Shown one piece after another: positions 24,919-33,812 of a DNA stretch of 36,231 nucleotides; positions within the stretch are counted from its first letter, which is position 1; each line of letters begins with the position of its first letter. Made by a program: the position numbers and the translations under genes. Origin of the DNA: an uncultured Alteromonadaceae bacterium. Lineage in GTDB: Bacteria; Pseudomonadota; Gammaproteobacteria; Enterobacterales; Alteromonadaceae. Under the pieces are notes generated by a model. It was given only the letters and a program-made list of their open reading frames with translations, ran no database searches and was not told the origin of the DNA. The stretch lies in the NCBI GenBank assembly GCA_950073835.1, contig CATMRP010000031.1, positions 1 to 36,231 on the forward strand. The letters are read 5' to 3'.

Positions 24919-27672
24919 TTAGAACTGATAGCTGTAGCTTAAACCAAACTCTACGCCATCTTCCTGTAACAACAGGTTTAGGCCTTCCTGTTGAATTTGC
25001 TTGGATTGATCCAGCAGGTTTTTGATGCTGAATTTAATCCGCGTGTTGAAGTCAGGATAGTAGGTGTAATTCATATCCAGTGAGTGGTAGGTCTGCTCTT
25101 CGGCATCCTCGTTACCACGCGTACCAGGCACGATAATCCGTGGTCCAAAAGCGTTGTAAACTAAGGTGGCAGAGTGCTCACCGTTATCAGAATCGTAACC
25201 TACCTGCAGGTTAGCTACCCATTCAGAGTGGCCCACCAGGCGGCGTTTGTTGTTGGTCACCGTAATCGATGCAGAAGTTGCATTCAGGGCATCGAGCAAC
25301 TGAGTTTCAAACAAACTGGTCACGTCATCTTCTACCGCACCCAGCGTCACTTCAGAGTCAGAAATGGTCAGGTTACCGGTCACGAAGAAGTTGCTTAAGT
25401 AACTGCTGATAATGCTCAGGTCCTGCAGGAACTCTACTTCCAGGCCATACAACTTACCTGATTCACCGTTGGCGGTTAACAGGTTAGGTGCTGCACCACC
25501 CACGGTGTTCAGCTCAATCAGTTCGATTGGCTTTTCGATGTCCTTATAGAACACCGCTACCGACAGGTTATTGCCCGCTTCACGATACCATTCCCAGCGG
25601 AAATCGACGTTGTCCAGCTTAGAGCTTTGCAGCAGTGGCGTACCACGTACCAGGAACTCGGTCAGCGGGTCGATAAAGAACGTAACACTTACGTCACGCA
25701 GGTCCGGGCGGATGGTCGTCTGACTCATGTTCAAACGGAACTGCATGTCGTTATCCATCATGTAGGTTAACGCCAGTGACGGGAAGAAGTCGTCTTCCTC
25801 AAAGAATAACTGCTCGATTTCTTCCGGGCTCACAGAAAACTGGTTCGAGTGTGCCTCAAAAGGTACCGAGACCTGACGGAAGTCTTCGTAGCGCACACCA
25901 CCACTTACCCGCCAGGTGTTATTGATAAACGCATCCATCATCAGGTAGTAAGCGTCGATCTTGGTACCGGCAGCAAATTCATCGCCATCAGCCATACCTG
26001 ACTCTAAGATATTGGCGCCGGTTGCGCTGCGGTAGAAATCATCATTATTGATGTTTTCATCTGAGAAAATCTCATCAATGCGGTTACCAAACAGGAAATC
26101 GCTGGAGATTGCCCGGTGGGTCACATTAATTGGAATGTTCTCGGCCTTACGCGCTTTTTCGAAGAAGTCGGCTCCGGCTTTAATTTCCAGCTCCAGGCCT
26201 TCGGCCATAATCGGATAGCCTGCGTTCCAGCCCCAGGTTTCCACTACGTCGCGCAGGTCCTGATAACCTCTGTTAACGCTGGTAGCGGCAATAGGCTGCA
26301 ATTGCTGATCGACAAACGCACCATCAGCAAAGTTTTGCTGGTAGGTCACATCCAGACTGCCTGGTGCCGAACGACGCGCCCGGCTGGTGCCGGCGTACCA
26401 GTCAAGGTACAGGAAGTTAAGCTCAGGGAAGTTATGGGTACCCTTAATCTGATTTGAGTTCATGCGGCGCTCTTCAAAGAGCATGTCCACACGTTGCAAT
26501 TCAGTTTCGCCAAATACCGTTTCATTAATATCGATAAATTCACGTACCCGCACCCGGTCACTCATGTCGTGCAGGATCAGGTTAGTCATATCGATGCGGT
26601 GGTTGCTGTTGATTTCCCAACCGAGGTTAAGCATGCCGCTCCAGCGTACCTGCTGTTCGGTATCTACGCCTTCAAAGAACTGCGCGAAACATTTGCCGTC
26701 TTTAGAATAGCGGTCCGGCAAGTCAGAACACCCCACGGTGCCCAGGTTATTACCCTGGCTACCCTGATTGATGTTCCATTCATTTTCGTAAGACACTGCC
26801 GACAGGAAACCGAATACGCCGTAATCGGTATCGTAGTTATCCCCTAAGGTCATGCCCAGGTTGAAGTCCGGATCTACGCTCTTTGGATCAGGGCCGATAT
26901 CCCAGAACATCGAGCTCAGCATGGCTTTGCGATCTTCCAGGGTTAAACGATAGCTGTTAGAGCCCTGAATACCAGCGTCAGATTGCGCCCGGTCGAGGCT
27001 GTCTGAAATGACCGATGACAGTTCTCGCGTGCCGTCGTCGCGGCCGGTCCAGTCGTCACCGCCGCCAGAATAGAAGAAGCCATCATCAGAGTTATTAGTG
27101 TTGTACCCTAACCCGCCACTTACGCGGAAAATAAAGTCAGTCGGGATGGTTTTGGTACGAATGTTTACGTTACCACCACCGAAGTGCGAAGGCATATTCG
27201 GCGAGAAGGATTTCTGAACATTCAGACTTTCGATGATGTCAGACGGGAATAAGTCTAACGGTACGACCGAGCGGGTTGGATCCGGGCTCGGTACGCCCAT
27301 CCCGTTTAACTGGGTACTGGAATAACGTTCACCCAAACCACGAACGTAGATAAATTTACCGTCTACCAGGGTCAGACCGGTTACCCGGCGCAGGGCGGAT
27401 GCAGCATCGCCGTCACCAGTACGTGAAATCTGTTCTGCGCCCATGATATCGGCAACGAACGCCTGATTCTGACGCTCCTGCAGTACTGCTGCTGCCGTAC
27501 CTTTTAAACGTGTACCCGTCGCAACAACTTCTTCGATAGCCTGCGCTTCTTCCTGTTCACTCTGCTGCGCAATCGCGGCGCTGAAAGGATGTAGTGAACT
27601 TGCACAGAGCGCAAAGGCAACCGATTTATAAAGCCGTGACATCGACGGCATTGGACGGTCTGTTGAACTCAT
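24919..27672 (-). CDS. TonB-dependent outer-membrane receptor
   Basis: 917 residues. The signal peptide has an extended N-region and cleaves near AIAQ (residues 33-36). A TonB box, EEVVATG (47-53), is followed by a plug domain with VRGLGERYSSTQLNGMGVPS, DLFPSDIIESLNVQKSFSPN and HFGGGNVNIRTK, and then a 22-strand barrel ending in aromatic SYSYQF. It would import a substrate that needs TonB energy. It lies directly downstream of the triplicated lipoprotein gene (103 nt, with a hairpin between), so it probably shares its Pho-box promoter, and upstream of the TonB2 operon. The context suggests a phosphate- or organophosphate-related ligand, but nothing in the protein shows the ligand. GGAG lies 9 nt before the ATG. 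Confidence 0.95.
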   Translation of the reverse strand: MSSTDRPMPSMSRLYKSVAFALCASSLHPFSAAIAQQSEQEEAQAIEEVVATGTRLKGTAAAVLQERQNQAFVADIMGAEQISRTGDGDAASALRRVTGLTLVDGKFIYVRGLGERYSSTQLNGMGVPSPDPTRSVVPLDLFPSDIIESLNVQKSFSPNMPSHFGGGNVNIRTKTIPTDFIFRVSGGLGYNTNNSDDGFFYSGGGDDWTGRDDGTRELSSVISDSLDRAQSDAGIQGSNSYRLTLEDRKAMLSSMFWDIGPDPKSVDPDFNLGMTLGDNYDTDYGVFGFLSAVSYENEWNINQGSQGNNLGTVGCSDLPDRYSKDGKCFAQFFEGVDTEQQVRWSGMLNLGWEINSNHRIDMTNLILHDMSDRVRVREFIDINETVFGETELQRVDMLFEERRMNSNQIKGTHNFPELNFLYLDWYAGTSRARRSAPGSLDVTYQQNFADGAFVDQQLQPIAATSVNRGYQDLRDVVETWGWNAGYPIMAEGLELEIKAGADFFEKARKAENIPINVTHRAISSDFLFGNRIDEIFSDENINNDDFYRSATGANILESGMADGDEFAAGTKIDAYYLMMDAFINNTWRVSGGVRYEDFRQVSVPFEAHSNQFSVSPEEIEQLFFEEDDFFPSLALTYMMDNDMQFRLNMSQTTIRPDLRDVSVTFFIDPLTEFLVRGTPLLQSSKLDNVDFRWEWYREAGNNLSVAVFYKDIEKPIELIELNTVGGAAPNLLTANGESGKLYGLEVEFLQDLSIISSYLSNFFVTGNLTISDSEVTLGAVEDDVTSLFETQLLDALNATSASITVTNNKRRLVGHSEWVANLQVGYDSDNGEHSATLVYNAFGPRIIVPGTRGNEDAEEQTYHSLDMNYTYYPDFNTRIKFSIKNLLDQSKQIQQEGLNLLLQEDGVEFGLSYSYQF

Positions 27673-27722
27673 TATTTAAAACTCCACTGAAACTCAAATT
27701 TTGCTGGATTTTCAACAGGTCA

Positions 27723-27738
27723 GGCGCCATGCGGCGCC
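27723..27738 (-). other. GC-rich intercistronic hairpin
   Basis: GGCGCC (27723-27728) and GGCGCC (27733-27738) enclose ATGC. The hairpin lies between the triplicated lipoprotein gene and the receptor gene and has no T-run. It could stabilise the upstream message or lower read-through, giving unequal amounts of the two products. Confidence 0.5.
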
Positions 27739-27775
27739 CTTCCTTTTATATGACTTTACGTAAGCGCGGTGCAGA

Positions 27776-29053
27776 TTAATCCAGACCGACAGTTACCCAT
27801 CCTTGCGTCCAGTCATTGCTGGCGTCCATGGCACCGATAAAGTCAGTGTCTTCCAGCAGGTCGTTACCGGTGAAGGTTAACGAAGAATCTAACAGTACCG
27901 AACCGGCAGCTGGCATATAACCATTGTCAGCCAGACCCAGCTGGTCAGCGGTGGAGACCATGTTTGAGGCATCCGCCAGGAACCAGTCTTCGGCAAACTG
28001 GTCACCAAAGTTGCTGCCCGCTTCACACGCTACGATTGAGTCAGCAATTGACAGGTCACCCGCAGTAGCCAGAGCCTGAGACTCAGTACCGTTTACACGC
28101 AGACAGTTGCTATAGCCTGCCGGGCCAGTGATTACAAAGCCATGCAGTGAGCCAGCGGTACCGGCACGCAGACGTACACCGTTGGTTTGATCAGCACCCA
28201 CTATAGTCACGTTAGCAATTGTTGGGTTAGTCAGTGGCGTAGCCGACGCATCAAATTCACTGTTGTCTGATTCGAATGCGTTGTCGCCACCCGCTGAATC
28301 CTGCTTAATCAGTACATACTGTGCAGTACCTGTCCAACCGAATGACCAGTCGAAGGAATCATCACCGTTAGCAGTCAGTACCACGTGCTTCACGCTTACT
28401 GAGCCACCGAAGAACTCGATGCCGTCGTCCAGGTTTTGGTGAACCTGAATGTAGTCAACCGACGTACCAGAACCCACACCAGCGAAGCTGATACCGTTCA
28501 GTTCGTCACCGTTGCCTAAGGTACGGCCCGCGTATTTAACCACAACGTACTGGATAGTGCCTGAATTATCTTCAGGTTGGTTACCACCGAACTGACCTGC
28601 GTCACCTTCGGCAGCTACACCACAGTTAGCCAGTTCAGATTCCGTAGCATCACCGTTGGTGTCACCACAAGAGTTAGCTGGTGCATTACCCAGTAATACC
28701 AGACCACCCCATTGGCCAATGCCTGTTTCCTGCCCCGTTACATCCTGGACAGAGGTCATCACAATTGGTGCATCAGCAGTACCCATGGCACGGATTTTTG
28801 AACCGCGACGAACTACCAGGAAGTCTTCACCCTGCTGACCGATTAGCGTAGTGCCTGCATCGATATAAAGGGTTGCAGAGTTCTGGTTATCACCACCTAC
28901 CGCAGTACGACCGGTTAATACCCAGTGCGCATCGTTAGACAGCGCAACGTCAGCGTTAAATTCAACGTCGGCGTCCAGTTGATAAACCGGCTTGTCAGTG
29001 ATTTCAGGGAAGCTTGAAGACACATCTGTAGCCAGGCCTTGTTCAAACGCGTT
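27776..29053 (-). repeat. Module 3 of the triplicated lipoprotein
   Basis: Residues 930-1354. It begins NAFEQGLATDVSSSFPEITD. Its first segment resembles module 1 (DVSSxFPEITDKPVYxL) while its middle follows module 2, a mosaic pattern that suggests exchange between copies. It ends at the stop codon with NDWTQGWVTVGLD. Confidence 0.88.
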
Positions 29054-31840
29054 GCTAACCAGAGTTTGGTCCATACCGTAGGCCCAGCCTTCGGTCCAGT
29101 CGTTTTCACCGTCAAATGCTCCGATGTAATCGGTTGAGGCAAACCAGCTGTCGTCTTCCACATCAGCTACGTCGGCACCGGCACCTAACAGCGCAGAACC
29201 TGCACCTGGCATACGGCCCAGTGTACCTAAATTCAGTTCGGCAGAAGTCAGTACCTGGTTGTTATTACCGGCAGTAAACCATGATTCAGCGAAAGCATCA
29301 CCAAAGTTGCTGGCTGCAGCACAGGCCACTACTGAGTTAGCAATTGACAGTTCGCCTGCTGTGGCCAGCGCCTGAGACTCCGTACCGTTTACACGCAGAC
29401 AGTTGCTGTAACCTTCAGGACCAGTAATTGCGAAGTTATACAGTGCACCTGCAGTACCAGCACGCAAACGTACGCCGTTTGTCATTGCTGCACCCTGGAT
29501 AGTGACGTTAGCTACCGTTGGGTTAGTCAGCGGTGTGGCAGAAGCGTCGAATTCGCTGTTGTCTGATTCAAAGGCGTTATCACCACCTTCAGAGTCCTGA
29601 CGGATATAAACGAACTGTGCCTTACCTGTCCAGCCGAATGACCAGTCGAAAGAGTCATCGCCGTTGTCGGTCAGTACAACGTAACGAACGTTAACAGTAC
29701 CACCGAAGAATTCGATACCATCGTCCAGGTTCTGGTGAACCTGAATGTGGTGAACGTTAGTTTGTGAACCCACACCCGCAAAGCTGATACCATTCAGCTC
29801 ATCACCGTTACCTAAGGTACGGCCAGCGTGCTTAACCACTACGTACTGGATAGTACCTGAGTTATCTTCCGGGTTGTTACCGCCGAACTGACCTGCGTCA
29901 CCTTCAGCCGCGACACCACAGTTAGCCAGTTCGTCGTCAGTCGCGTCACCGTTGGTGTCGCCGCAAGAGTTAGCCGGTGCATTACCCAGTAATACCAGCC
30001 CGCCCCATTGACCAATGCCTGTTTCTTCACCCGTAACATCCTGAACAGAGGTCATAGTGATAGGTGAACCAGGCAGACCCAGCGCTTCAATCTTAGAACC
30101 ACGACGAACGACCAGGAAGTCTTCGCCCTGCTGACCGATAATAGTGGTGCCATTTTCGATGTATAAAGTAGCAGAGTCTTCGTTATCGCCACCGACTGCG
30201 GTACGACCGGTTAATACCCAGTGCGCATCGTTAGTCAGGGTAACGTCGGCAGTAAATACTACGTCTTCGTCGATTTGATAAACAGGCTTGTCAGTTAGTG
30301 CCGGGAAGTTAGCAGAAACGTCCTGAGCTAAACCTTGCTCAAAAGCGTTATCCACATCCGCAGGGAAACCACCGTTAACGCCCGAGGTCCAGCCAGACAT
30401 CCAGTTAGTTGCGCCGTCAAACGCACCTACGTAGTTAGCGGCGTCAAAGCTGCTGTGCAGTGCGGTAGGATCAGAACCTGAAGTCAGTAGTACAGAACCT
30501 TGAGCAGGTGTATAGCCGTCATCGCTCAGGCCCAGCTCAGCAGGTGTCAGCACCTGGTTGCCTGACTGCGACGCAAACCACTCAGCGGTGGTCATGGTAC
30601 CGATAGAGTCGCTACCAAAGTTGTTGCTGGCATCTTCACAGGCAACAATAGAGTTGGTGATAGCCAGTTCACCGTCAGCGGCCAGTTCCTGAGACTCAGT
30701 ACCGTTTACGCGCAGACAGTTTTGATAACCTGTAGGACCAGTTACTAACACGTTAGTCAGGAAGCCGGCAGTCCCCGCACGTAAGCGCACACCATTGGTT
30801 TGCGCATCACCAACGATAGTCACGTTAGCAATATTAGGCTGAGTTAATGGCGTAGCAGCTGCGTCGAATTCGCTGTTGTCTGCTTCGATGGCGTTATCGC
30901 CGTTTTCGCTGTTTTGCTGGATATAAACGAACTGGGCAGAACCAGTCCAGCCAAATGACCAGTCTAAGCTGTCGTCACCGTTATCAGTCAGTACAACGTG
31001 TTTAACGTTTACGGTACCACCAAAGAACTCAACACCATCGTCGAGGTTCTGGTGAACCTGAATGTAATCGACTTCGGTGCCTGAACCCACACCCGCAAAG
31101 CTGATGCCGTTCAGTTCGTCGCCGTTACCTAAAGTACGGCCTGCGTGCTTAACCACGATGTAGCGCAGTACACCTGAGTTATCAGTTGGGTTGTTTCCGC
31201 CAAACTGGCCCGCGTCACCCTCGGCAGAAACACCACAGTTATTCAGTTCGTCCTGAGTAGCGTTACCTTCGGTATCACCACAAGAGTTAGCCGGCGCTTT
31301 ACCCAGCAGTACCAGGCCGCCCCATTGACCGATATCAGTTTCCTGACCGGTAACGTCTTGTACAGAGGTAAAGATGATTGGCTCAGCAGCGGTACCTTCG
31401 GCCATGATTTGTGAACCACGACGGACGACTAAGAAGTCTTCGCCTTCTTCACCAAAAATAGTGGTGCCGGCTTCAATGTTCAGCACAGTAGAGTTTTCAT
31501 CATCGCCACCCACAGCAACACGACCGTCCAGCACCCAGTGTGCATTAGCAGTCAGCGTGGTTTCTTCGTTAAACTCTACGTTTTCGTTGAGGCGATAAAC
31601 CGGCTTGTCGGTGATTTCAGGGAACTCTGAAGACACATCAGTGGCCAGGCCCTGATCTAACGGGTTTTCTGCACCCGTTGGAGTCGGTGTAGGTGTTGGG
31701 GTTGGTGTAGGGGTTGGCGTAGGTGTTGGTGCCGGATTCGTTACCACATCACCTTCGTTGATATTAATATCCCCACCACAACCTGCCAGAATGAGTGCAG
31801 TTGCAATGGCTGATGCTCTGAATGTGTGCTTTATAGCCAT
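27776..31840 (-). CDS. Giant lipoprotein with three tandem beta-helix-like modules
   Basis: 1354 residues. A lipoprotein signal (LILAGC, Cys21) is followed by a (TP)9 linker (37-54) and three consecutive homologous modules (about 59-497, 498-929, 930-1354). Each has the same order: DVS..FP..TDKPVYxLxxDV, AHWVL.GR.AVGG, GTTIIGQQGEDFLVVRRGS, IGQWGGLVLLGNAPANSCGD, AEGDAGQFGG, AGRTLGNGDELNGISFAGVG, HQNLDDGIEFFGG, DDSFDWSFGWTG, NGVRLRAGTAG and NCLRVNGTESQ. The regular G/N-rich pattern suggests a right-handed beta-helix. Each module keeps four Cys, likely two disulphides. I know single-module relatives encoded beside TonB-dependent receptors, but no established function. A Pho box at 31903-31920 and the receptor gene downstream suggest a phosphate-starvation surface or periplasmic binding partner of the receptor. 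GGAG lies 7 nt before the ATG. Confidence 0.92.
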   Translation of the reverse strand: MAIKHTFRASAIATALILAGCGGDININEGDVVTNPAPTPTPTPTPTPTPTPTPTGAENPLDQGLATDVSSEFPEITDKPVYRLNENVEFNEETTLTANAHWVLDGRVAVGGDDENSTVLNIEAGTTIFGEEGEDFLVVRRGSQIMAEGTAAEPIIFTSVQDVTGQETDIGQWGGLVLLGKAPANSCGDTEGNATQDELNNCGVSAEGDAGQFGGNNPTDNSGVLRYIVVKHAGRTLGNGDELNGISFAGVGSGTEVDYIQVHQNLDDGVEFFGGTVNVKHVVLTDNGDDSLDWSFGWTGSAQFVYIQQNSENGDNAIEADNSEFDAAATPLTQPNIANVTIVGDAQTNGVRLRAGTAGFLTNVLVTGPTGYQNCLRVNGTESQELAADGELAITNSIVACEDASNNFGSDSIGTMTTAEWFASQSGNQVLTPAELGLSDDGYTPAQGSVLLTSGSDPTALHSSFDAANYVGAFDGATNWMSGWTSGVNGGFPADVDNAFEQGLAQDVSANFPALTDKPVYQIDEDVVFTADVTLTNDAHWVLTGRTAVGGDNEDSATLYIENGTTIIGQQGEDFLVVRRGSKIEALGLPGSPITMTSVQDVTGEETGIGQWGGLVLLGNAPANSCGDTNGDATDDELANCGVAAEGDAGQFGGNNPEDNSGTIQYVVVKHAGRTLGNGDELNGISFAGVGSQTNVHHIQVHQNLDDGIEFFGGTVNVRYVVLTDNGDDSFDWSFGWTGKAQFVYIRQDSEGGDNAFESDNSEFDASATPLTNPTVANVTIQGAAMTNGVRLRAGTAGALYNFAITGPEGYSNCLRVNGTESQALATAGELSIANSVVACAAASNFGDAFAESWFTAGNNNQVLTSAELNLGTLGRMPGAGSALLGAGADVADVEDDSWFASTDYIGAFDGENDWTEGWAYGMDQTLVSNAFEQGLATDVSSSFPEITDKPVYQLDADVEFNADVALSNDAHWVLTGRTAVGGDNQNSATLYIDAGTTLIGQQGEDFLVVRRGSKIRAMGTADAPIVMTSVQDVTGQETGIGQWGGLVLLGNAPANSCGDTNGDATESELANCGVAAEGDAGQFGGNQPEDNSGTIQYVVVKYAGRTLGNGDELNGISFAGVGSGTSVDYIQVHQNLDDGIEFFGGSVSVKHVVLTANGDDSFDWSFGWTGTAQYVLIKQDSAGGDNAFESDNSEFDASATPLTNPTIANVTIVGADQTNGVRLRAGTAGSLHGFVITGPAGYSNCLRVNGTESQALATAGDLSIADSIVACEAGSNFGDQFAEDWFLADASNMVSTADQLGLADNGYMPAAGSVLLDSSLTFTGNDLLEDTDFIGAMDASNDWTQGWVTVGLD
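29054..30349 (-). repeat. Module 2 of the triplicated lipoprotein
   Basis: Residues 498-929. It is very close to module 3: TGRTAVGGDN, GTTIIGQQGEDFLVVRRGSK, GNAPANSCGDTNGDAT and SEFDASATPLTNPT are shared almost exactly. Identity also extends to the DNA, so a recent duplication or gene conversion of these two units is likely. Confidence 0.88.
30350..31666 (-). repeat. Module 1 of the triplicated lipoprotein
   Basis: Residues 59-497. It is the most divergent copy: it has IFGEEGEDFLVVRRGS where the other two have IGQQGEDFLVVRRGS, and GKAPANSC where they have GNAPANSC. It begins at NPLDQGLATDVSSEFP and ends just before NAFEQGL of module 2. Confidence 0.88.
31679..31732 (-). repeat. Thr-Pro-coding hexanucleotide tandem repeat
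   Basis: Nine copies of a 6-bp unit (ACCCCA/ACACCT type on the minus strand) encode the (TP)9 linker between the lipid anchor and the first module. Copy-number change would keep the frame and only lengthen or shorten the tether. Confidence 0.88.
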
Positions 31841-31886
31841 TAAAATTCTCCAAAACCACTTTATGTCATTATTTCAATGGCTGAGA

Positions 31887-31940
31887 AGACTACCGGACTT
31901 GAATGACACTTTTGTTACACTATCTGGCTGTAACAAAAGT
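31887..31940 (-). promoter_or_regulatory. Pho-box promoter of the triplicated lipoprotein, with inverted repeat
   Basis: The minus strand at 31920-31903 reads GTGTAACAAAAGTGTCAT, 14 of 18 to the PhoB consensus with a perfect AAAA spacer. Ten nt later is TAGTCT (31892-31887), a weak -10. The upstream half also takes part in a 12-bp perfect inverted repeat, ACTTTTGTTACA (31908-31919) and TGTAACAAAAGT (31929-31940), with a 9-bp spacer. A second regulator or a second PhoB arrangement may bind there. The 5' leader would be ~40 nt. Confidence 0.75.
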
Positions 31941-32054
31941 TTCTTATTTTTTGGTATATGGTTGTTTTTCAAACACTAGCTCAAACCCGCCAAGCTCCTA
32001 TGGCAAGGGCTGCGGCAGGATTTTAGTGGCTTTGCAGAGTAATTATGACAGTTT

Positions 32055-32858
32055 TTAGACAGCTTCTCTGAACCACTTGGTGATAACCACTTTTTCGCCT
32101 TTTATGACAGGATGGGCATGATGCAGGGTATTAGCATTAGGTCGCCCGTCAGGCAATAAGTTGTTCCAGATCACCGCCGTACCAGGTTGAGGGGTAAACG
32201 ACTTACCCAGTTTTACAAACTCGGTTTCGCCGCCCTTCTCAACATCATTCAGATACACCATGCATGTCCAGGTACGTTGCCCCAGCTGACTGGCAAACTG
32301 GCGGTATTCACTGGTACCTGGTTCAAAATAATCTGTATGGGCTTTAAATTGCTGGCCAGGCGCGTAGTGCTGAGCCTGGATTGGCTCGCTATTGCCTTTG
32401 GCAAAACCAAAATAATCAATAATGCGCGCAGAGACCTGATGGGCGATATCACTGTCGAGGCTAACCAAGTCACAGGTGCTCGATGTTCTGAAGGCGGTAT
32501 CTGCCTCGGTGCTGGCAGTGGTGATGGTGGATGGCCTGAGATGCTGCTTACTCAGTGCCACGATGTTTTCACAGGTCGGCAACGCCAGAAAATCCTTCAC
32601 CACATACAGCTGTACCTGCTCGGTTTCTACTATTTGTATATTGTCGGGCAGCCCCTTTGCCAAAAATTTTGGCTGGGGATAACGGGCAGCGTATTGCCGG
32701 GCCAATGTCTGTTGCTGTGCGGGAGCTAGGTTATTGCCCAGCAGCGCCACAATTTCAGCGTGGGCAAACCCCTCGCCAAGCATTGTAGAATAAATCTGCA
32801 TTACGGGTACATTGCGTAACAGATTGGTGAGTACCCACTGCTTCCACTGCGTTTGCAT
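32055..32858 (-). CDS. 2-oxoglutarate/Fe(II)-dependent oxygenase, prolyl-4-hydroxylase type
   Basis: 267 residues. The C-terminal half is a P4H-like double-stranded beta-helix domain: HYAPGQQFKAHTDYFEPG (iron ligands His174, Asp176), TCMVYLNDVEKGGETEF, FTPQPGTAVIWNN and HHAHPVIKGEKVVITKWFRE (third iron ligand His246, 2OG-binding Lys256). All key residues are present, so an active hydroxylase is likely. The N-terminal ~85 residues are helical and not recognised. There is no signal peptide, so it is cytoplasmic. Its ATG overlaps the stop of the pstS-like gene by one base (TAATG), making it the fourth gene of phoB-phoR-pstS-like-oxygenase. The substrate is unknown; a phosphorus compound or a ribosomal/regulatory protein are guesses. 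Confidence 0.9.
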   Translation of the reverse strand: MQTQWKQWVLTNLLRNVPVMQIYSTMLGEGFAHAEIVALLGNNLAPAQQQTLARQYAARYPQPKFLAKGLPDNIQIVETEQVQLYVVKDFLALPTCENIVALSKQHLRPSTITTASTEADTAFRTSSTCDLVSLDSDIAHQVSARIIDYFGFAKGNSEPIQAQHYAPGQQFKAHTDYFEPGTSEYRQFASQLGQRTWTCMVYLNDVEKGGETEFVKLGKSFTPQPGTAVIWNNLLPDGRPNANTLHHAHPVIKGEKVVITKWFREAV

Positions 32859-33811
32859 TAGTAGCCCTCCGCATCACCAATAACCCGCATCTGGCGATTC
32901 AGCATATCTTCACGAATGGGGAAGTAGCCATCTCGTGCCACCTGCTGCTGGCCGCGCTGCGACAGCACGTAACGCAAAAATTCACTCTCCAGTTTGGGCA
33001 GTGGCTCGCCGGGGGCTTTATTGACCACCAGATACAAAAACCGGCTGAAAGGGTAGGTTTCATTTTGCACGGTTTCGCTGGTCAGCGGCACCAGGTTATC
33101 TGCGCTATGCCCTAGCGGCAGTGCTTTCACTCCAGCAGTTTTATACCCATACGCGGCGTACCCCATGCCGCCTTTGCTGGACGCCACCGATAACACAACC
33201 GAGGCAGAGCCCGGCTGCTCATTCACTGATTTGGTAAAATCACCATCGCATAACGCCATTATCTTAAACAGGCCGTAGGTACCCGACACCGAGTTACGGC
33301 TAAATAGCCTAATAGGTGCCGAATCACCATAATCATGGATGCCCAGTTGCGACCATTTGGTGATGCGCTGCTCTGCACCACAATAACGGGTAACGGAAAA
33401 TATCGCATCGACCTGCTGCAAGGTTAATCCTTCAAGCGGGTTGCGGTGCTCAACAAAAATGGCAATGGCATCGATGGCCACCTTGATAACCGTTGGCGGG
33501 TAACCATGAGCCTGGATAAACGCACGCCGCTCACTGGGCTTTAAATCCCGGCTCATTGGCCCAATGGTTGCGGTCCCTTCGGTAAGTGCCGGCGGTGCAG
33601 TAGAAGAACCTGAGGCCTGGATCTGGAAGGTAACATCCGGATAGAGGATTTTAAATTCCTGGGACCACAGAGTCATTAAGTTAGCCAGGGTGTCGGAGCC
33701 CACAGAGGTAATATTGCCGGCCACACCGGGTTTGCGCTCGTAGCCGGTGTCACTGGCTGCGGCACTTATGGTGACTCCGATAAGCAATATCAGAAAAACA
33801 AACTTGTGCAT
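32858..33811 (-). CDS. PstS-family phosphate-binding periplasmic protein
   Basis: 317 residues from the ATG at 33811, which has AGGAG 4-5 nt upstream. The longer frame to 33829 would overlap phoR. A signal peptide (KFVFLILLIGVTISAAA) is followed by a PBP-like fold: ITSVGSDTLANLMTLWSQEF, ASGSSTAPPALTEGTATIGP with SRDLKPSE, DAIAIFVEHRNPLEGLTLQQ, FSRNSVSGTYGLFK and SVASSKGGMGYAAYGY. These match phosphate-contacting loops of PstS relatives. No pstC, pstA, pstB or phoU is in the window, so it is an orphan binding protein sitting in the phoBR operon. It may feed a transporter elsewhere or act as the periplasmic phosphate sensor for PhoR (inference). Its start is 1 nt after the phoR stop. Confidence 0.92.
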   Translation of the reverse strand: MHKFVFLILLIGVTISAAASDTGYERKPGVAGNITSVGSDTLANLMTLWSQEFKILYPDVTFQIQASGSSTAPPALTEGTATIGPMSRDLKPSERRAFIQAHGYPPTVIKVAIDAIAIFVEHRNPLEGLTLQQVDAIFSVTRYCGAEQRITKWSQLGIHDYGDSAPIRLFSRNSVSGTYGLFKIMALCDGDFTKSVNEQPGSASVVLSVASSKGGMGYAAYGYKTAGVKALPLGHSADNLVPLTSETVQNETYPFSRFLYLVVNKAPGEPLPKLESEFLRYVLSQRGQQQVARDGYFPIREDMLNRQMRVIGDAEGY

Positions 33812-33812
33812 A

